From Brachionus manjavacas (taxonomy: Eukaryota; Rotifera; Eurotatoria; Ploima; Brachionidae): a stretch of DNA of 64,000 bases. Positions 1 through 10,960 of this stretch are shown one piece after another (the first letter of the stretch is position 1; the number at the start of each line of letters is the position of its first letter). The DNA lies in assembly GCA_019054805.1 (NCBI GenBank), contig JAHQIY010000008.1, positions 1,473,501-1,537,500 on the forward strand, written 5' to 3'. Made by a program: the position numbers and the translations under genes. The notes beneath the pieces are model-generated. The model did not search any database. It was not told the DNA's origin and saw only the letters and a program-made list of their open reading frames with translations.

Positions 1-40
1 GCTGCTCGCGTGGTCCGTCTGTGCAGCATGACTTTAGTGC
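1..40 (-). CDS. possible partial exon at left edge
   Basis: On the minus strand a pyrimidine-rich acceptor (TTTTTTCTTCTTCAG) is followed by 40 bases, richer in GC than their surroundings, that stay open in more than one frame up to the window edge. This looks like the start of an internal exon of a gene lying to the left. It could be a later exon of the TSC2-like gene upstream on the same strand, but nothing links them directly. No product can be named. Confidence 0.25.
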
Positions 41-509
41 CTGAAGAAGAAAAAAGCTTTTTTTTTGGACAGATAAATTGAGAAAGCTTACATTTGGCAA
101 ATAGATTAAACAGTTTATGTGAAGCTCTTTAATTAGGTAAATGTTCTTGGATTTTGACTGCTTGAACTCGTCAAAGATTTTCTTTATATGCATTAAGGCT
201 CCATTGATTTGGTGTTTTCTGTGAACTTGATACTTTTTGCTTTAAAAAAATTGGATTAAAATTTTTTTTTATCTTAATATTTTTTTTTATCTTAAATGAA
301 AAATTTATGAGAAAATTTTGGGCGTCAGAAGATTTTTTGAGTTTATTTAATTTTTGAAATAAATTTTAAAATTTTTTAAAGCTTAATTTATTGAAAAAAT
401 TCACGTAATTTAATTTTAATTTTTTTACGCAATTATACGCGGAATTTTTAAAATTTACAAGTAACAATCTATTACAATTTAAGTCTTCTTAACATTCATT
501 TATTTAGCT

Positions 510-543
<34 letters not shown>

Positions 544-559
544 CATATAATCAATAATC

Positions 560-846
560 AATTGTAACTAACCTATTTATGTAATTAATCATCTCTTAGT
601 TTTTTATACTATTGAACCATTATTTAATTCATTTTTTATTTATTTCTTATTCATGACTAATTTTTTGAATTACTTTTAATCTACTTAATCACATTAATCT
701 GTATAATCTCTCGTATTCGTCTTGTACCTCAGTTTCGTCTCTGTTACTTTCATTGTAGTTCCTTAATTAATCTCTCGATTTTTGCGCAATTAGCTACCAT
801 AGATGGCTTCCGAGTAAGTCATCTCCGCAAGCTCGCTTGCTGTAGC

Positions 847-880
<34 letters not shown>
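560..880 (+). mobile_element. LINE 3' end with TTA/ATT tail, truncated
   Basis: The block ends CATCTCCGCAAGCTCGCTTG, CTGTAGC, then a TTA repeat. The same block with the same tail occurs at about 55259-55355, where it follows the C-terminus of a reverse-transcriptase ORF. This copy is therefore a 5'-truncated 3' end of that non-LTR element, in plus orientation. A run of about 30 T lies near 513-540. No coding sequence survives here. Confidence 0.55.
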
Positions 881-884
<4 letters not shown>

Positions 885-1178
885 CCACTGAAAAATACTT
901 ATTTGTAAATAATTAGTAAATTTTTAAAGAAAAATTCAAATATTAGAATTACAAATTATCAAAAAATTTGAATTTTTTCAAGGAATAAATTTTTAATTAT
1001 TTTTTAAAAACAGTTATTTCAAAATCAGTTCTAAATCTTTATTGGTAATAAAAAAATGCTATCAAACCAAGTCAAAAAACGTTTAAACTACTTTAGCTTC
1101 AACCATTTTTTGGTTTATGCGTTGACAAAATTTTCAAATTTTGTATTTTTTATGAACAAAAAACATGGCTGAAATAAT

Positions 1179-2240
1179 GGGTCCTACTAAAACACTGACC
1201 CCCATTTTTTTTGCAAAGCAAAAATATTTTCAAAAAATTTAATATAATCATTTAGTTTGAATTTTTCTCTATTTTTTGAAAATTAAATTATTTTTTCTAC
1301 AAAATTATTATTTTTTGTGAAAATTGAATATTTTTATATTTTTAAAAACCTGAACCCCTCCTGACCCTTCATTTTTATACGACTGACCCCCAACTGACCC
1401 CCATTTTTCTTGAAGAGAATTTAACGAGCTTTCTAAAAATGTGTCTAGTTTTTCTTCAGGAAGTATAGTTGCTAAAAATTATTAGTAAAAATAAAAAATT
1501 TCGCCTCATTTAAGTTTATCAATTTTTACGTAAATAAAAATTTAATACATAGACTTCATTTTTTATTAAATTAATTGTCATAAATCAATAGTAATTTTTG
1601 TTAAAAAATTTAAAAAATTTATTAATAAAACATAAAATATGAGGCGAGATTTTTTATTTTTACTAATAATTTTTAGCAACTATACTTCCTAAAGAAAAAC
1701 TAGACACATTTTTAGAAAGCTCGTTAAATTCTCTTCAAGAAAAATGGGGGTCAGTTGGGGGTCAGTCTTATAAAATTGGGAGTCAGTAGGGTGTCAGGTT
1801 TCTTTAAAAGTTGATTATAGTTTTTCCTTTAAAAATAATATTGAAATTAAGAAAACAAACATGACAGTCAAAAAGCTTAAAAATTCTTGATCGAGTAGTA
1901 TATCGTTTTAAAACTTTAAGACCCGCTTTCAAAATAACTAGGGTCTTTTATTATAATCAATCTCGAAAACTATAATTCCTGGAGAAAATCTAGAAATATT
2001 TTTAGAAAGCTCGTTAAATTCTCTTCTAGAAAAATTGGGGGTCAGGTTTTTAAAAATGTAAAAATATTCAATTTTCACAAAAAATAATAATTTTGGAGAA
2101 AAAATAATTTAATTTTCAAAAAATAGAGAAAAATTCAAACTAAATGATACATTAAAACTTTTGAAAATATTTTTGCTTTGCAAAAAAAATGGGGATCAGG
2201 AAATTAAAAAAAATTGGGGGTCAGTGTTTTAGTAGGACCC
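1179..2240. mobile_element. foldback DNA transposon, non-autonomous
   Basis: The left end begins GGGTCCTACTAAAACACTGA at 1179 and its reverse complement closes the element at 2240. The flanks carry GAAATAAT at 1171-1178 and 2241-2248, an 8-bp target site duplication. The arms are long: 1179-1505 pairs with 1640-2240, although the right arm holds a second diverged copy of one segment (1690-1745 and 1985-2040). CTGACCCCCA or its complement recurs near both ends. No ORF is present. An 8-bp duplication fits hAT, P or Merlin-type transposases, and the terminal bases do not decide among them. Confidence 0.75.
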
Positions 2241-2248
2241 GAAATAAT

Positions 2249-3430
2249 TGCTTTTCAAGAAAAATTAAAAAGTTTAAAAGTTTGTCCCATCACGTTACAC
2301 TAGAAAAAAAATGAGATAATTTTTTTTTAAATTGAAAATTCAATAGTTGAAGACAAATTTTAGGACGAAAGTCAAATTATTTCAGTAAAATAACTATTTA
2401 CTATATCAAAGCGACTTGCTGATCAATGCTGCTATCAAAACATACCACTAATAAAAATTTTTTTTCCAACTATCAATACAAAAAATTCTGAGATGAATAA
2501 TATCTACTATTGAACACCAATTTTATAAGCAAAGTTTTTGGTGGAAGTGAATTGCTCGTCAAGACCTAAAGAAACTGAACATTTTTTAATCTAATTATAT
2601 AATGAAGAATATTATTTAATTTTTAAAAAAAATTTTAATACTCAAAAAAAATAATTAATTAGAATAAGTTTAATTTTTTTACTTGACCAGCCGAAAAAGA
2701 GATTTTACTCACATTCAGAAATTAAGAGAAAAAATGCTTTGCGAAAAATTCCCATTGTGTTTATGATCAAGAGTGTTCATTTAAATAAAGACTCGATTGA
2801 CAAGAGTTTATTGCATAAAAATTATTTCAATGAATTCATTTTTTTATGTTTAAGAAGTCAAAGTCAAAGCAAACGATTGACAGTATTTCATATATGAATT
2901 TTAAAAAAGGGTCTTTAGCTTTGTTCGAAAAAATAAAATTGAAAGAAAATTAATGGATAAAAAAAATTTACATAATTTTACTTTTTGGAAAGTTAATAAC
3001 TTTATTTGAAAAAAAAATTTGTTTAGAATTCATTTCTTATTCTAAGATTGCTAATCATTAAAAATGAACACCCATAAGTATTCGAAAATTTCCTAACCCT
3101 TTGATTTTGGTCAAGCTGCAATTCATTCAAATGGATCCGTAAAGGTATGTAAATTAACTAAAAAACAAACAATTATAAAGAAATTTCTTTTATCTTGGAA
3201 AATTTTAAAAAAAATTTAAAAAAAAATAAAGTTGAAAAAATTATAATTACTTTTTGATCATAATTAATTTAAGCACTAAATTTATATTTAAAAAAATTTA
3301 ATTGATTATTAACTTTTAAAGAAATTTCAAATCCTGAAAAAATATTTTAAAAATGAAGAAATTTTAGAATTTTGCAGAATTTTATAAGTTTATGAATAAA
3401 ATTATAGATCTTATTATATTTCAATTATAT
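2249..3430. other. AT-rich stretch, no gene resolved
   Basis: Mostly A/T runs. Short open stretches near 3070-3130 and 3430-3515 on the minus strand follow AG dinucleotides and could be late exons of the TSC2-like gene. They are too short and poorly conserved to call. Confidence 0.4.
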
Positions 3431-4205
3431 TAGATGTTATTAAGGGTTTGGTCGTCTTCATATTAAATCTAAGACGGACTGTCCGATTCAGTGATTTTGC
3501 TAATCACCTTAATAAAGATAAAGTTAACCTTAAACTGATAACTAAAAAATTGAATGATTCTAAAAAAAATTTTAAATTTTTGTTTTTTTTGTTTGATTCA
3601 AAATGCCGATTCAAATAAGGAAATTAATTATTGAGTAAGTTTTTTTTTTTTTCTAATCACAAGAACTAAATTCAGGAACTTTTTTAATTTTTCAATTTAA
3701 TTTAATTTTGGGAAAAAACATGGTAGGTCCCTCGTTTGAACACGCTCATTTGCGTTACAACGCTATTTACAGTCTAGAAATAAAAGAAAATTTCAGAATT
3801 AAAATTCCAATATAATTGAAAGTGATTTTTTTTTAAAGATTTTTTTTAAGATTTCTAAGTTCACTCTTTCTTGTCTTTCAAAAAGGTAGTGTATCAACTC
3901 AAAATAGCTAAAATATGGTTGTTTTTAAATTATTTTTTAAATCATTATTTTGATTTAAATAAAATTGGCTTTTTAAAGAAAATTTTTTTTTGAAAAATTT
4001 AATTATTTGGTAAAAGTGTGAGATTTGAAAGAAAAAAATTGTGATTAGACATTTTCAGGTGAAATTTTGAATTTTTCATTTAAAAAAAATTGAAACTTCA
4101 ATCAAAAAATTAAAAATTTAGTTTTTCAAAAATTTTGCAATAAATCAAATTTAAAGGAATAAAATTATAAATTAAAAACTACATACCTTATAGGAAAAAT
4201 CTCAC

Positions 4206-5578
4206 TAAAAAAAGTAAAAACTGCGTAGCTCCCAATAGGACTGACAAAAAGTTTGTTCATACACTTGCAGGATAAAAATTAAAATTTTTTTTTTTAATTT
4301 CCTAATTAATACCCCATATATTTGACTAATTAACAAATCACTTAAGTCGACTGCTTCATTCCGGCTGAGTTGAACTTCAGCTTGACTATTTTGCCAAACA
4401 ATGTCAAGCAGCTCACACAAACAAAGCACTACATAATTAATACAAACGCTGCTAGTAATGTTTTCAATTAAATTGTCTATTAGATCGACACACGTCTTGA
4501 TGTCTTCTTGGTTCAGACGACCGGGTCTCTTAAAACTGGCCGTGACAAGATAGGAAAAATTTAGGATCGTCCGACTCAGCATTGTTAAAATTTGTTCATT
4601 TGTATACTGGAAATATTTATTAGTTATTAGATTTTTAAACATTATGAACAAGTCTGCAAATTTGTCAATTAAAAGCTCGGAATTTTCCAAAAAGTAAACC
4701 AAGCATTCACCTTTTAATGAATTTTCAAAAATAAAATTATTCCAATATTTTGAATTACTCATTAGATCAGGGTCGAGATTTTTACAGTAATTTCCGTTTC
4801 TAGTTACCAAAAGGAACAAATTAAGCCTCAATTTTAGATCATCATTAAGCAGCTTTGTGCTACTATTTGGTCTGAGGTTTTCCAATATCGAGTTGTGTCC
4901 ATCTTCTGGGCTAGTTGGCTTGCTGATTTGATTTAGTGCATTTAAAAAAATACACTTGGATTTTTTGCAGTTAATGATAATGAAGCACAAAAGGTGATTT
5001 CGAAGCATGAAAGAGTCGAATTTATCAGTCTAAATTTTAAAATTTAAATTTTTTTTATTTAAAATAAAACAATTTATTCATAAAATAATCACTTTTTTTT
5101 GATAAAATTGAATCAAATAATTGAAAGCCTTGGTACGGATTTCGACCGGGGTCCGGTCAATTTTGTACAAATCACTGGTTACTTTGAGAAAACTGTTGAT
5201 TGAACTCTGAAAAAAATTAATAAAAGATTTAGACAAACAAATATAATTAATACTTCATTTAGCTGAAATAATTCACTTAGCTTAATCAATTCTTCGAATG
5301 ATTTGAGTCTGTTCTCGAATGATTCGCTTGATTTAAGGCTCTTTTGAAAAATTTAAAAGTGGTTCTTGGAAATTTTCTGAAAAAAAAAATACATTTAAAC
5401 GCTTGTAAATTTCGTCACTGGGCGCATCTTGGTCAAAATCTTGGACTGTATTGAGGGTCGATTGGGCTTTTTTGTCTTGTTTTGGCTCCTTATCTGCTTG
5501 AGTTGAAGTGGGCCTAGCGCGAAGAAAATTGTCCAGAGCTGACCAGAATGATGATCCTGACTTATCACTATCGGACAT
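4206..5578 (-). CDS. TSC2: tuberin-like protein, N-terminal exons
   Basis: Tuberin is the GAP subunit of the TSC complex, which turns Rheb off and so restrains TORC1. Exons that splice in frame are 5578-5393, 5340-5254, 5206-5093, 5029-4342 and 4263-4206, with introns of 52, 47, 63 and 78 nt and GT...AG borders. The resulting ~248 residues align by eye with the N-terminal alpha-solenoid of human tuberin: a block before LKSFEELIKLSEL, then an acidic DLKLRLNLF block where human has DLHERLEVF, and CQSYWELRSF where human has CEPCWKLMRNL. The ATG at 5578 opens a disordered, Ser/Lys-rich leader. Possible further exons are 3907-3865 and 3773-3720, which keep the frame, but the GAP domain is not seen here. 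The match is from memory. Another HEAT-like protein is the alternative. Confidence 0.6.
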
Positions 5579-6880
5579 GATGCATAACTTGTGACAGCTT
5601 CATTTAAGTCTAAATTTAAAATAAATTTCTTTTAAATGATATACAAATACGGCGAGTTTTTATTCAAACAATAAAGAGCAAAATAAAATAGGTGTTTAAT
5701 CAAGACGATAAATTGGAGAGAATTTTTATGTAAATATGCTTTCAAAATTTAGATATAATGTTTTTATTTAATAAATCAGCTGATCTTTTTTTTTAAAATG
5801 GAGTTTTAGCTTATTCAAAAAAACAATCCTAACATAATCTCAGCAATAATTGTATGTGCCATTGATTAACACGAAAATTCAGAAGCTTTAGTTCATTTCA
5901 TTTTCTTTAATTTTCATTTAACAATTTGCTATTAAAAATTTTTTAAATTTTTTCCTCTAATTGCTAATTAATTCCAGTTAAAGTGATTCAATTTTGATAA
6001 AAAAATTTCAATTAAAAATTTTAGTTAAAATGGAACGAATAATTTACATAAAAAGCCCCATGGGAAAATAAGTATTTAAGAATTTTTTGAAGATTTTTTT
6101 AAATTTTAATCTATCGTAAGTGTATATATATATGCGCGGCGTTAAATAAATCAAGCCTCAGCTTTAGCGCACGCATCGTTTACCATTTAATCCATATTGA
6201 AATTATTAAAATTTTAGTTATACGCATTTAAAAAGTGTTTTTCAAGAATTATCTTCTTTAAGTTTAAAATTAAAATTAATTTTTAATACAAGAAAAATTA
6301 AAATTGAAAAAGAATTTTTCATTAACTAAGCTTCCTTTATCAATTTTACCATAGAAAACTTAACAAAAAAATTTAATGTTTTTATTAATTTTTGGCTTTC
6401 TTAAAATTTTTTTTGAAGAGATAAATAGTTTATTTTAATTTTATTGTGAAAAATTGTGAAAAATTTTGTTATTTTTGAATTTTAATTCTTTTTAAATTAT
6501 GTTATTATAATAATTAAGTAAAAATAAAATTGCTTTTTAAACTAGATTTGATCTATTAAAATTTTCTTTTTCATTCTGAATTTAATGTCGGATCAAATTT
6601 AAAAATTATTTCTTTTATTTAATAAAAAATTACTGTCATTCAAAAATTGAACGAGGCCCGGGACAGAGCCCTGGTTTAGGGATTCGGGTATGTTGAAGAT
6701 TAGAGAACTATTAGTTTAAATTGATGTCCAAATAAAAAATATTATAGAATTTTTTTAAAAAATGTATATTTTATAGTATTCTAAAATTTCAAAGCTTAAG
6801 TGATTTAAAATATATTTTATTACGTAATAAATAATACGTAATACTTAATTGATGATTTTCTTTTTGTAAATTCTGATTTT
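5579..6880. other. intergenic, TSC2-like upstream region
   Basis: AT-rich and without a gene. Two richer islands stand out: 6130-6180 (TATATATATATGCGCGGCG and following bases) and 6652-6700 (GAGGCCCGGGACAGAGCCCT). Neither carries an ORF. They could be promoter sequence or small retroposon scars. Confidence 0.4.
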
Positions 6881-7190
6881 CTTCCTCTTTTCAAACAATA
6901 TTCTCTTCAAGTTCGCGGATGAATGGCTCTAAATTTTGCAGATTACTGCATAATGTATTGAGTTGGTTGCTCTCCTGATTCAACTGGCACTGCTGCAACT
7001 GAAGTACCTTTTTGACTAGATGTATTTCAGCTCGCTTCTATGTATAAGTGTCAGGAACGCCATGAATATCAACGAAGCTGTGGGAAGGATCGCCTGGAAG
7101 TCACACAAGTCAATGTCAAACTTCTCTAACTCTTCTTCCAGCTTCTTGTGAGGTGGAGGTTGTTTGTCGTGGATTTAGTAATGTATCTGG
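6880..7190 (-). pseudogene. unrecognised coding-like fragment with frameshift
   Basis: The minus strand reads an acidic, helical stretch (KKLEEELEKFDIDLCDFQ), a hydrophobic segment (ILPTASLIFMAFLTLI), then after a frame change near 7016 a Gln/Leu-rich coiled-coil-like stretch (VKKVLQLQQCQLNQES onward) ending near 6895. Codon-like composition contrasts with the flanks. The RTE insertion at 7217 lies just upstream. A second coding-like stretch (DPLGHQTDLLKPIEDEFGES) lies on the other side near 8400-8470, so a gene or older transposon may have been split. The product is unknown. Confidence 0.35.
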
Positions 7191-7216
7191 TAAATGATGA
7201 TAATTAATAATGAAAT

Positions 7217-8380
7217 AATTTTTTTCCTTATTCACTCCTTGTGAAGCATAGGGTCATTACTTTTGATTTCCACTCAAGTCAATCTTTTGCCTTTACCCTT
7301 GCTTCTCCCCATGTCATTTCCATTTCGATGGGCTCTTTAGTGATTGATGACCCTAATAGTTGTCAGACTACTGTACACACTTTGGAGCTCTCAGATTGTC
7401 CTTTTTCCGAATCACGCTACACTCTAATTTCTCATAGAAGAGTTTTATCAAGTTAACTTTCTTCTGTGGCAGGCCATAAGATCTTAATATGGCCCACAAG
7501 GTTTCAAAATGTGTATGCTATCAAAGATTTTCTTTAAGTCAATGAAGTTAAGATACAGGTAGGCTATTTCATTTCAGATTTTTTTCTATGATGTTCCTAA
7601 ATGTAAATATCTGATCTATGCATCCTCTACCTTGTCAAAATCCTGTTTGTTCTTCTCTAAGTATAACATCCAAAGAGTTCCTGATTCTTTGAAGAATTAT
7701 GCTGCAGAACGCCTTGCTTGCTAGCAGTGTTATTCCTCGAAAAGAAAAGAAAGAGATAGACATCCGATGAGACATGGACACATGATAGCTGAAAGAGGGG
7801 AAATCAAAACGAAAATGCTTCAAGCAAAATCGGGTCGCATTCGCGAGAAATTAGAAACATTATATGAAAAAAAGAACAGGCTTTGAAGAAAGGAGCAAGG
7901 CTGATAAAAGAAACTTTATAAACCGGTGTGCTAGTGAAGCGGAAGAAGCCAGCTCAAAAGGGGACCTTCATTTGCTACACAAGATCCCAAATGCGATATG
8001 TGGATCCTCACAAAAAGAACAACATTAGTGAGAGACAAACAAGGTCGTATTTTAACAAATGTTTGAGCATTTAAAGAAGTTCTAAATAGACCAGAACCTA
8101 AAGATTCTTTACAACCTGAACCAGCTGGCACTGATCTCGGTATTGACACAGAAGTTCCTAGCCATAAAGAAATAGAATCTGCGATAAATGCTCTGAAGAA
8201 CAGAAAAGTCTCAGGTATTGACGGAGTCATGATAGAAATGTTGAAAGCTGACGGTAGAATAGGAATATTGCAAGACCTCTTCAGCAAGTTATGGCGGCAA
8301 GAAATCATATCAGAGGAAAGGCCTAATAGTTAAGCTCCCCAAGAAAGGTGACAAAATGATCTGTGACAATTGGCGAGGAA
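7217..8380. mobile_element. RTE-type LINE with inverted 5' segment (twin-primed)
   Basis: 7217-7740 reads on the minus strand as the reverse transcriptase from RGITLLASKAFCSIILQRIR onward (REEQTGF, then a palm segment near INFIDFKK), followed by an internal deletion and the RTE C-terminus (MTWGEARVKAKD, LEWKSKVMTLC). 7745-8380 reads on the plus strand as the part just upstream: the connector (GRIREKLETLYEKK, ASEAEEASSKGDL, VRDKQGRILTN) and the RT start, ending KLPKKGDKMICDNWRGI. The two halves face away from each other and meet at the WRGI motif of the family. TAATAATGAAAT at 7205-7216 and 8381-8392 is a 12-bp target duplication. Several stops make it dead. Confidence 0.8.
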
Positions 8381-8499
8381 TAATAATGAAATTTGGGCCA
8401 AGTTGATTCCCCGAATTCATCTTCGATTGGTTTCAACAAATCAGTTTGGTGTCCCAAAGGGTCGACTTTATTTGTAATGTAAATTAAAATTAAGAAATT

Positions 8500-8605
8500 C
8501 TTTTTTGAAAATTTAAAATAAGATTCCTCAGCGGGTTTTAAACTCTCGATCCTCTGCTTGCATGACTAACACGCAAACCATTCGGCAATACGAGCTCGAC
8601 TTAGT
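8500..8605 (-). mobile_element. tRNA-derived SINE head
   Basis: The minus strand reads TTGCCGAATGGTTTGCGTG, which resembles a pol III A box (TRGCNNAGYNGG), then an anticodon-like stem with loop GTTAGTC, and GAGAGTTTAAAACCC as a decayed B box. The same head occurs at 28466-28420 in a SINE with clean target duplications. The loop would give anticodon TAG (leucine). Boundaries are approximate. Confidence 0.55.
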
Positions 8606-8609
8606 TGTT

Positions 8610-8995
8610 CCAATTTAAATCACTCTGTATGCAAATACACAAATCCTTTTCGTACTCAAGAATTCACAACCAATCTTATAACCAAACTCTGGTTTCTTGT
8701 TGCCAAAATGAACATCTTTGCATTTATCTTCATTTATCTGAGTTGACCACTTAGAAATTTAACCTTATCTGATTGTGGCTTATAAATCGATTTGAAATTA
8801 TTAATTGTTTATTAGATCTTCGTGTCATCAGCATAAGCTTCACAATGGTTTTGAACAAAATTCAACATATCGTTTACATAAATAGTAACTAGTTAAGGAC
8901 CTATCATTATACCTTGTGGAACTCCACTGTTTGCTTTTATCCAATTTGAGCTGGTATCCCCTAAAACTACTAAAAATGAAAAATTTGAGTTTTAA
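8610..8995 (-). mobile_element. CR1-like LINE fragment, reverse transcriptase core
   Basis: The minus strand encodes SGVPQGIMIGP, then YVNDML and the catalytic box AYADDTKI, followed after a frameshift by STQINEDKCKDVHFGNKK. These are RT motifs 4 and 5 and the post-palm segment of CR1/L2-type non-LTR elements. Stops and frameshifts interrupt it. It differs from the abundant LINE of this window, whose box is LLFADDL. Confidence 0.6.
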
Positions 8996-9059
8996 CTTTT
9001 AGTTTTTTATAGTTGTTTTGTTGTTTCAAATTTTGTTTTCCAAATATTAGTCCTCCTAA

Positions 9060-9330
9060 AAATCAAATAACTTTTGATGAAAGTACTATCTTTGGTTCTG
9101 AATTGTAAAACTATTTTTAAAGGTTATTCTTTAGATTCTCAAATGAATCCGATAATCAAATAAATTCGAGATCTGTTGTTAATGGATGCAAAGCAAAATG
9201 TTGTACCGATGGTAGTGAGTATTTTGTTAGTTTCAAAAATCTGGTTCATGAGAAACAACCAACTTACATTTTACTCGATCAGAGAATACAAGAAATATTG
9301 AAAGATTATTTTTTAGATAAACATGACTTT
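9060..9330 (+). pseudogene. unrecognised coding-like fragment
   Basis: The plus strand holds an open, protein-like stretch from about 9150: SRSVVNGCKAKCCTDGSEYF and, further on, HEKQPTYILLDQRIQEI. It is cut at 9340 by the 3' end of a LINE. Composition suggests real coding ancestry, perhaps a transposon protein. No family is recognised. Confidence 0.3.
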
Positions 9331-9339
9331 TATCTATTT

Positions 9340-10285
9340 GTTTTCTGTACCCATCTAGAGCTCCTTCAGAATAAATTATAAAAAAACTAAAAATAAAGTA
9401 AATAGGCTATTTAAAATTTAAAGAAAGTTAAAAAGACATTTATTGAAATAGAGTGTTATATGTGGCACATGTTTACATAGTTGAAGCTTCAGGAAAAAAG
9501 GAGGAAATAGTAAGGTAGCAATTAAACAATCGAGTTGGGTATTCAATATATCTTGATTCAAAACCCAACGTTGTATTCTTCCACCAGTCTGGGAATCAAT
9601 GGAATAGAATGACTCAGTTCTGTTCCAACATATCTCTCATTCAATTCAAAATTATTTTTTGAAAATGAATTCAAGCAAGTAAAAGAATAGTCTATAATTG
9701 ATCGGACAAAAGATTTATATAAATTTCCTAGTCTACTTCGATTACGATCCCTATTTTTGTTTGACAGTATCTTAATATTATTTAGCCTTTTATTGCAGCG
9801 TTCTTTAATTTCGTCAACTAGTATATTAAAATTTAACTTAGAATCAAATTTAATACCAAGAAACTTGATTTTTTTTGGCTCACTATTCTGTTTCCATAAA
9901 TTTTTAAGTCAAGATTATCACTCTCTTTTTTTCACTTAATAAGTCATTAATAAGTAATTAATAAGTACTAGTTCGCTGGTGTAATTATTATCTTATTTTC
10001 TAGGTTCCCCTTTTTGTTATAAATGAAGAATGTAACTAGATCATCTGCGAAAATCAGAGAGTATTCATTATTTGTTTTGTTTCTTTTGGGGATGTAATTT
10101 ATATATTTATAATAAATAAAAGAGAACTAATTACTGAGCCTTTAGGCACACTTGCAGTTATTTGGTATTCTCGTTTACCTTAAATGTGAATAACCACAGC
10201 AGTTAGATCTATCCTTAAGTTAAAATATGATACTCCATCCAACATCGTGCAAGTTTCTTGGTATTAAATTTGAAGAACTTCTCAA
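9340..10285 (-). mobile_element. rearranged copy of the abundant LINE
   Basis: The 3' end lies at about 9340 (complement of CTGAAGGAGCTCTAG). The minus strand carries the RT C-terminal region and the catalytic palm (complement of the LLFADDL segment near 10020-10080), with many stops. Near 9645 the segment encoding the TAVRSILKLKYDTPSNIVQ block is missing. It reappears in the opposite orientation at about 10197-10255, followed by an inverted scrap of the FLGIKFD segment. Confidence 0.75.
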
Positions 10286-10579
10286 GAAATTTTTTAGAAG
10301 TTTTTTATTTAAAAAATTAAGCAAACTTGGTAGACAAAAAACTCGAAAATTGAAGGAAATACAATTTCTACGAATCAATTCAGACTAAAACCGGAATCAC
10401 GCATATTTACAGCTTTTTCATGTGAACTTGACTATTTGAATTGCTCGACTTACCAGCGGAACAACTAATGCTCGGGCTTCTTTCTATCAGCATTTCGTAT
10501 AATTTTGACTTGTAGTATAAATTTTATACTGAACTGTAAAAATTTTCATGCAAAAGTTGCAGTTCCTAAACTTCATTTT

Positions 10580-10960
10580 TAAAAGAAGACATACCAGCTT
10601 TTGTTGGTTTGCTTTATGCAAGAGGTGTTCAATACCCAAATGTTCTTCTTAGAGCCATGTGGTCAAGAATTTATGGAGTGAAATGTTTGGAAAATTCATG
10701 TCAAGAAACAAGAAATGGCAAATAAAAGCGTGCAGCCTAAAACTCCTATTACTATAATTGCTTCTAGAAAGCGCTTAGCAAGCATTGAGGCTGATTCATG
10801 TCCACTATCTGCAAAAAAAGATTACAAATTAAGATATGTAATAGAAACATATTTACTTGTGAAAAATGCAAAAAATTTTGAATTTGGTCCTTGTGTAGCG
10901 CAGAAAGTTTTCAAATCGATTTTAAAATACTTTATGGCAAAGGACTGGGGAATTAGGTAA
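10580..10960 (+). pseudogene. piggyBac-type transposase remnant
   Basis: The plus strand reads DIPAFVGLLYARGVQYPNVL then LRAMWSRIYGV and, after a one-base frame change, MFGKFMSRNKKW. This is the start of the DDE_Tnp_1_7 domain of piggyBac transposases (GLLY, the WS motif and the FxxxMSRNxF motif). An 81-residue open stretch follows (10715-10960). It is Lys-rich, ends AKDWGIR, and is not clearly piggyBac. The catalytic Asp region is absent. No TTAA-flanked termini were found nearby. Confidence 0.55.

Noticed and set aside
844..882. Stand-alone TTA microsatellite
   Set aside because: It is the tail of a LINE 3' end shared with about 55259-55355.
5369..5392. 24-nt intron in the first TSC2-like intron
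   Set aside because: A 52-nt intron (5341-5392) with the same donor gives a better frame and continues the homology.
7241..7456. 71-residue plus-strand ORF
   Set aside because: Antisense of the RTE C-terminus; the similar ORF at 58002 is likewise antisense.
8500..8605. Functional tRNA gene
   Set aside because: Decayed B box, no pairing acceptor stem, and a repeated copy inside a SINE with target duplications.
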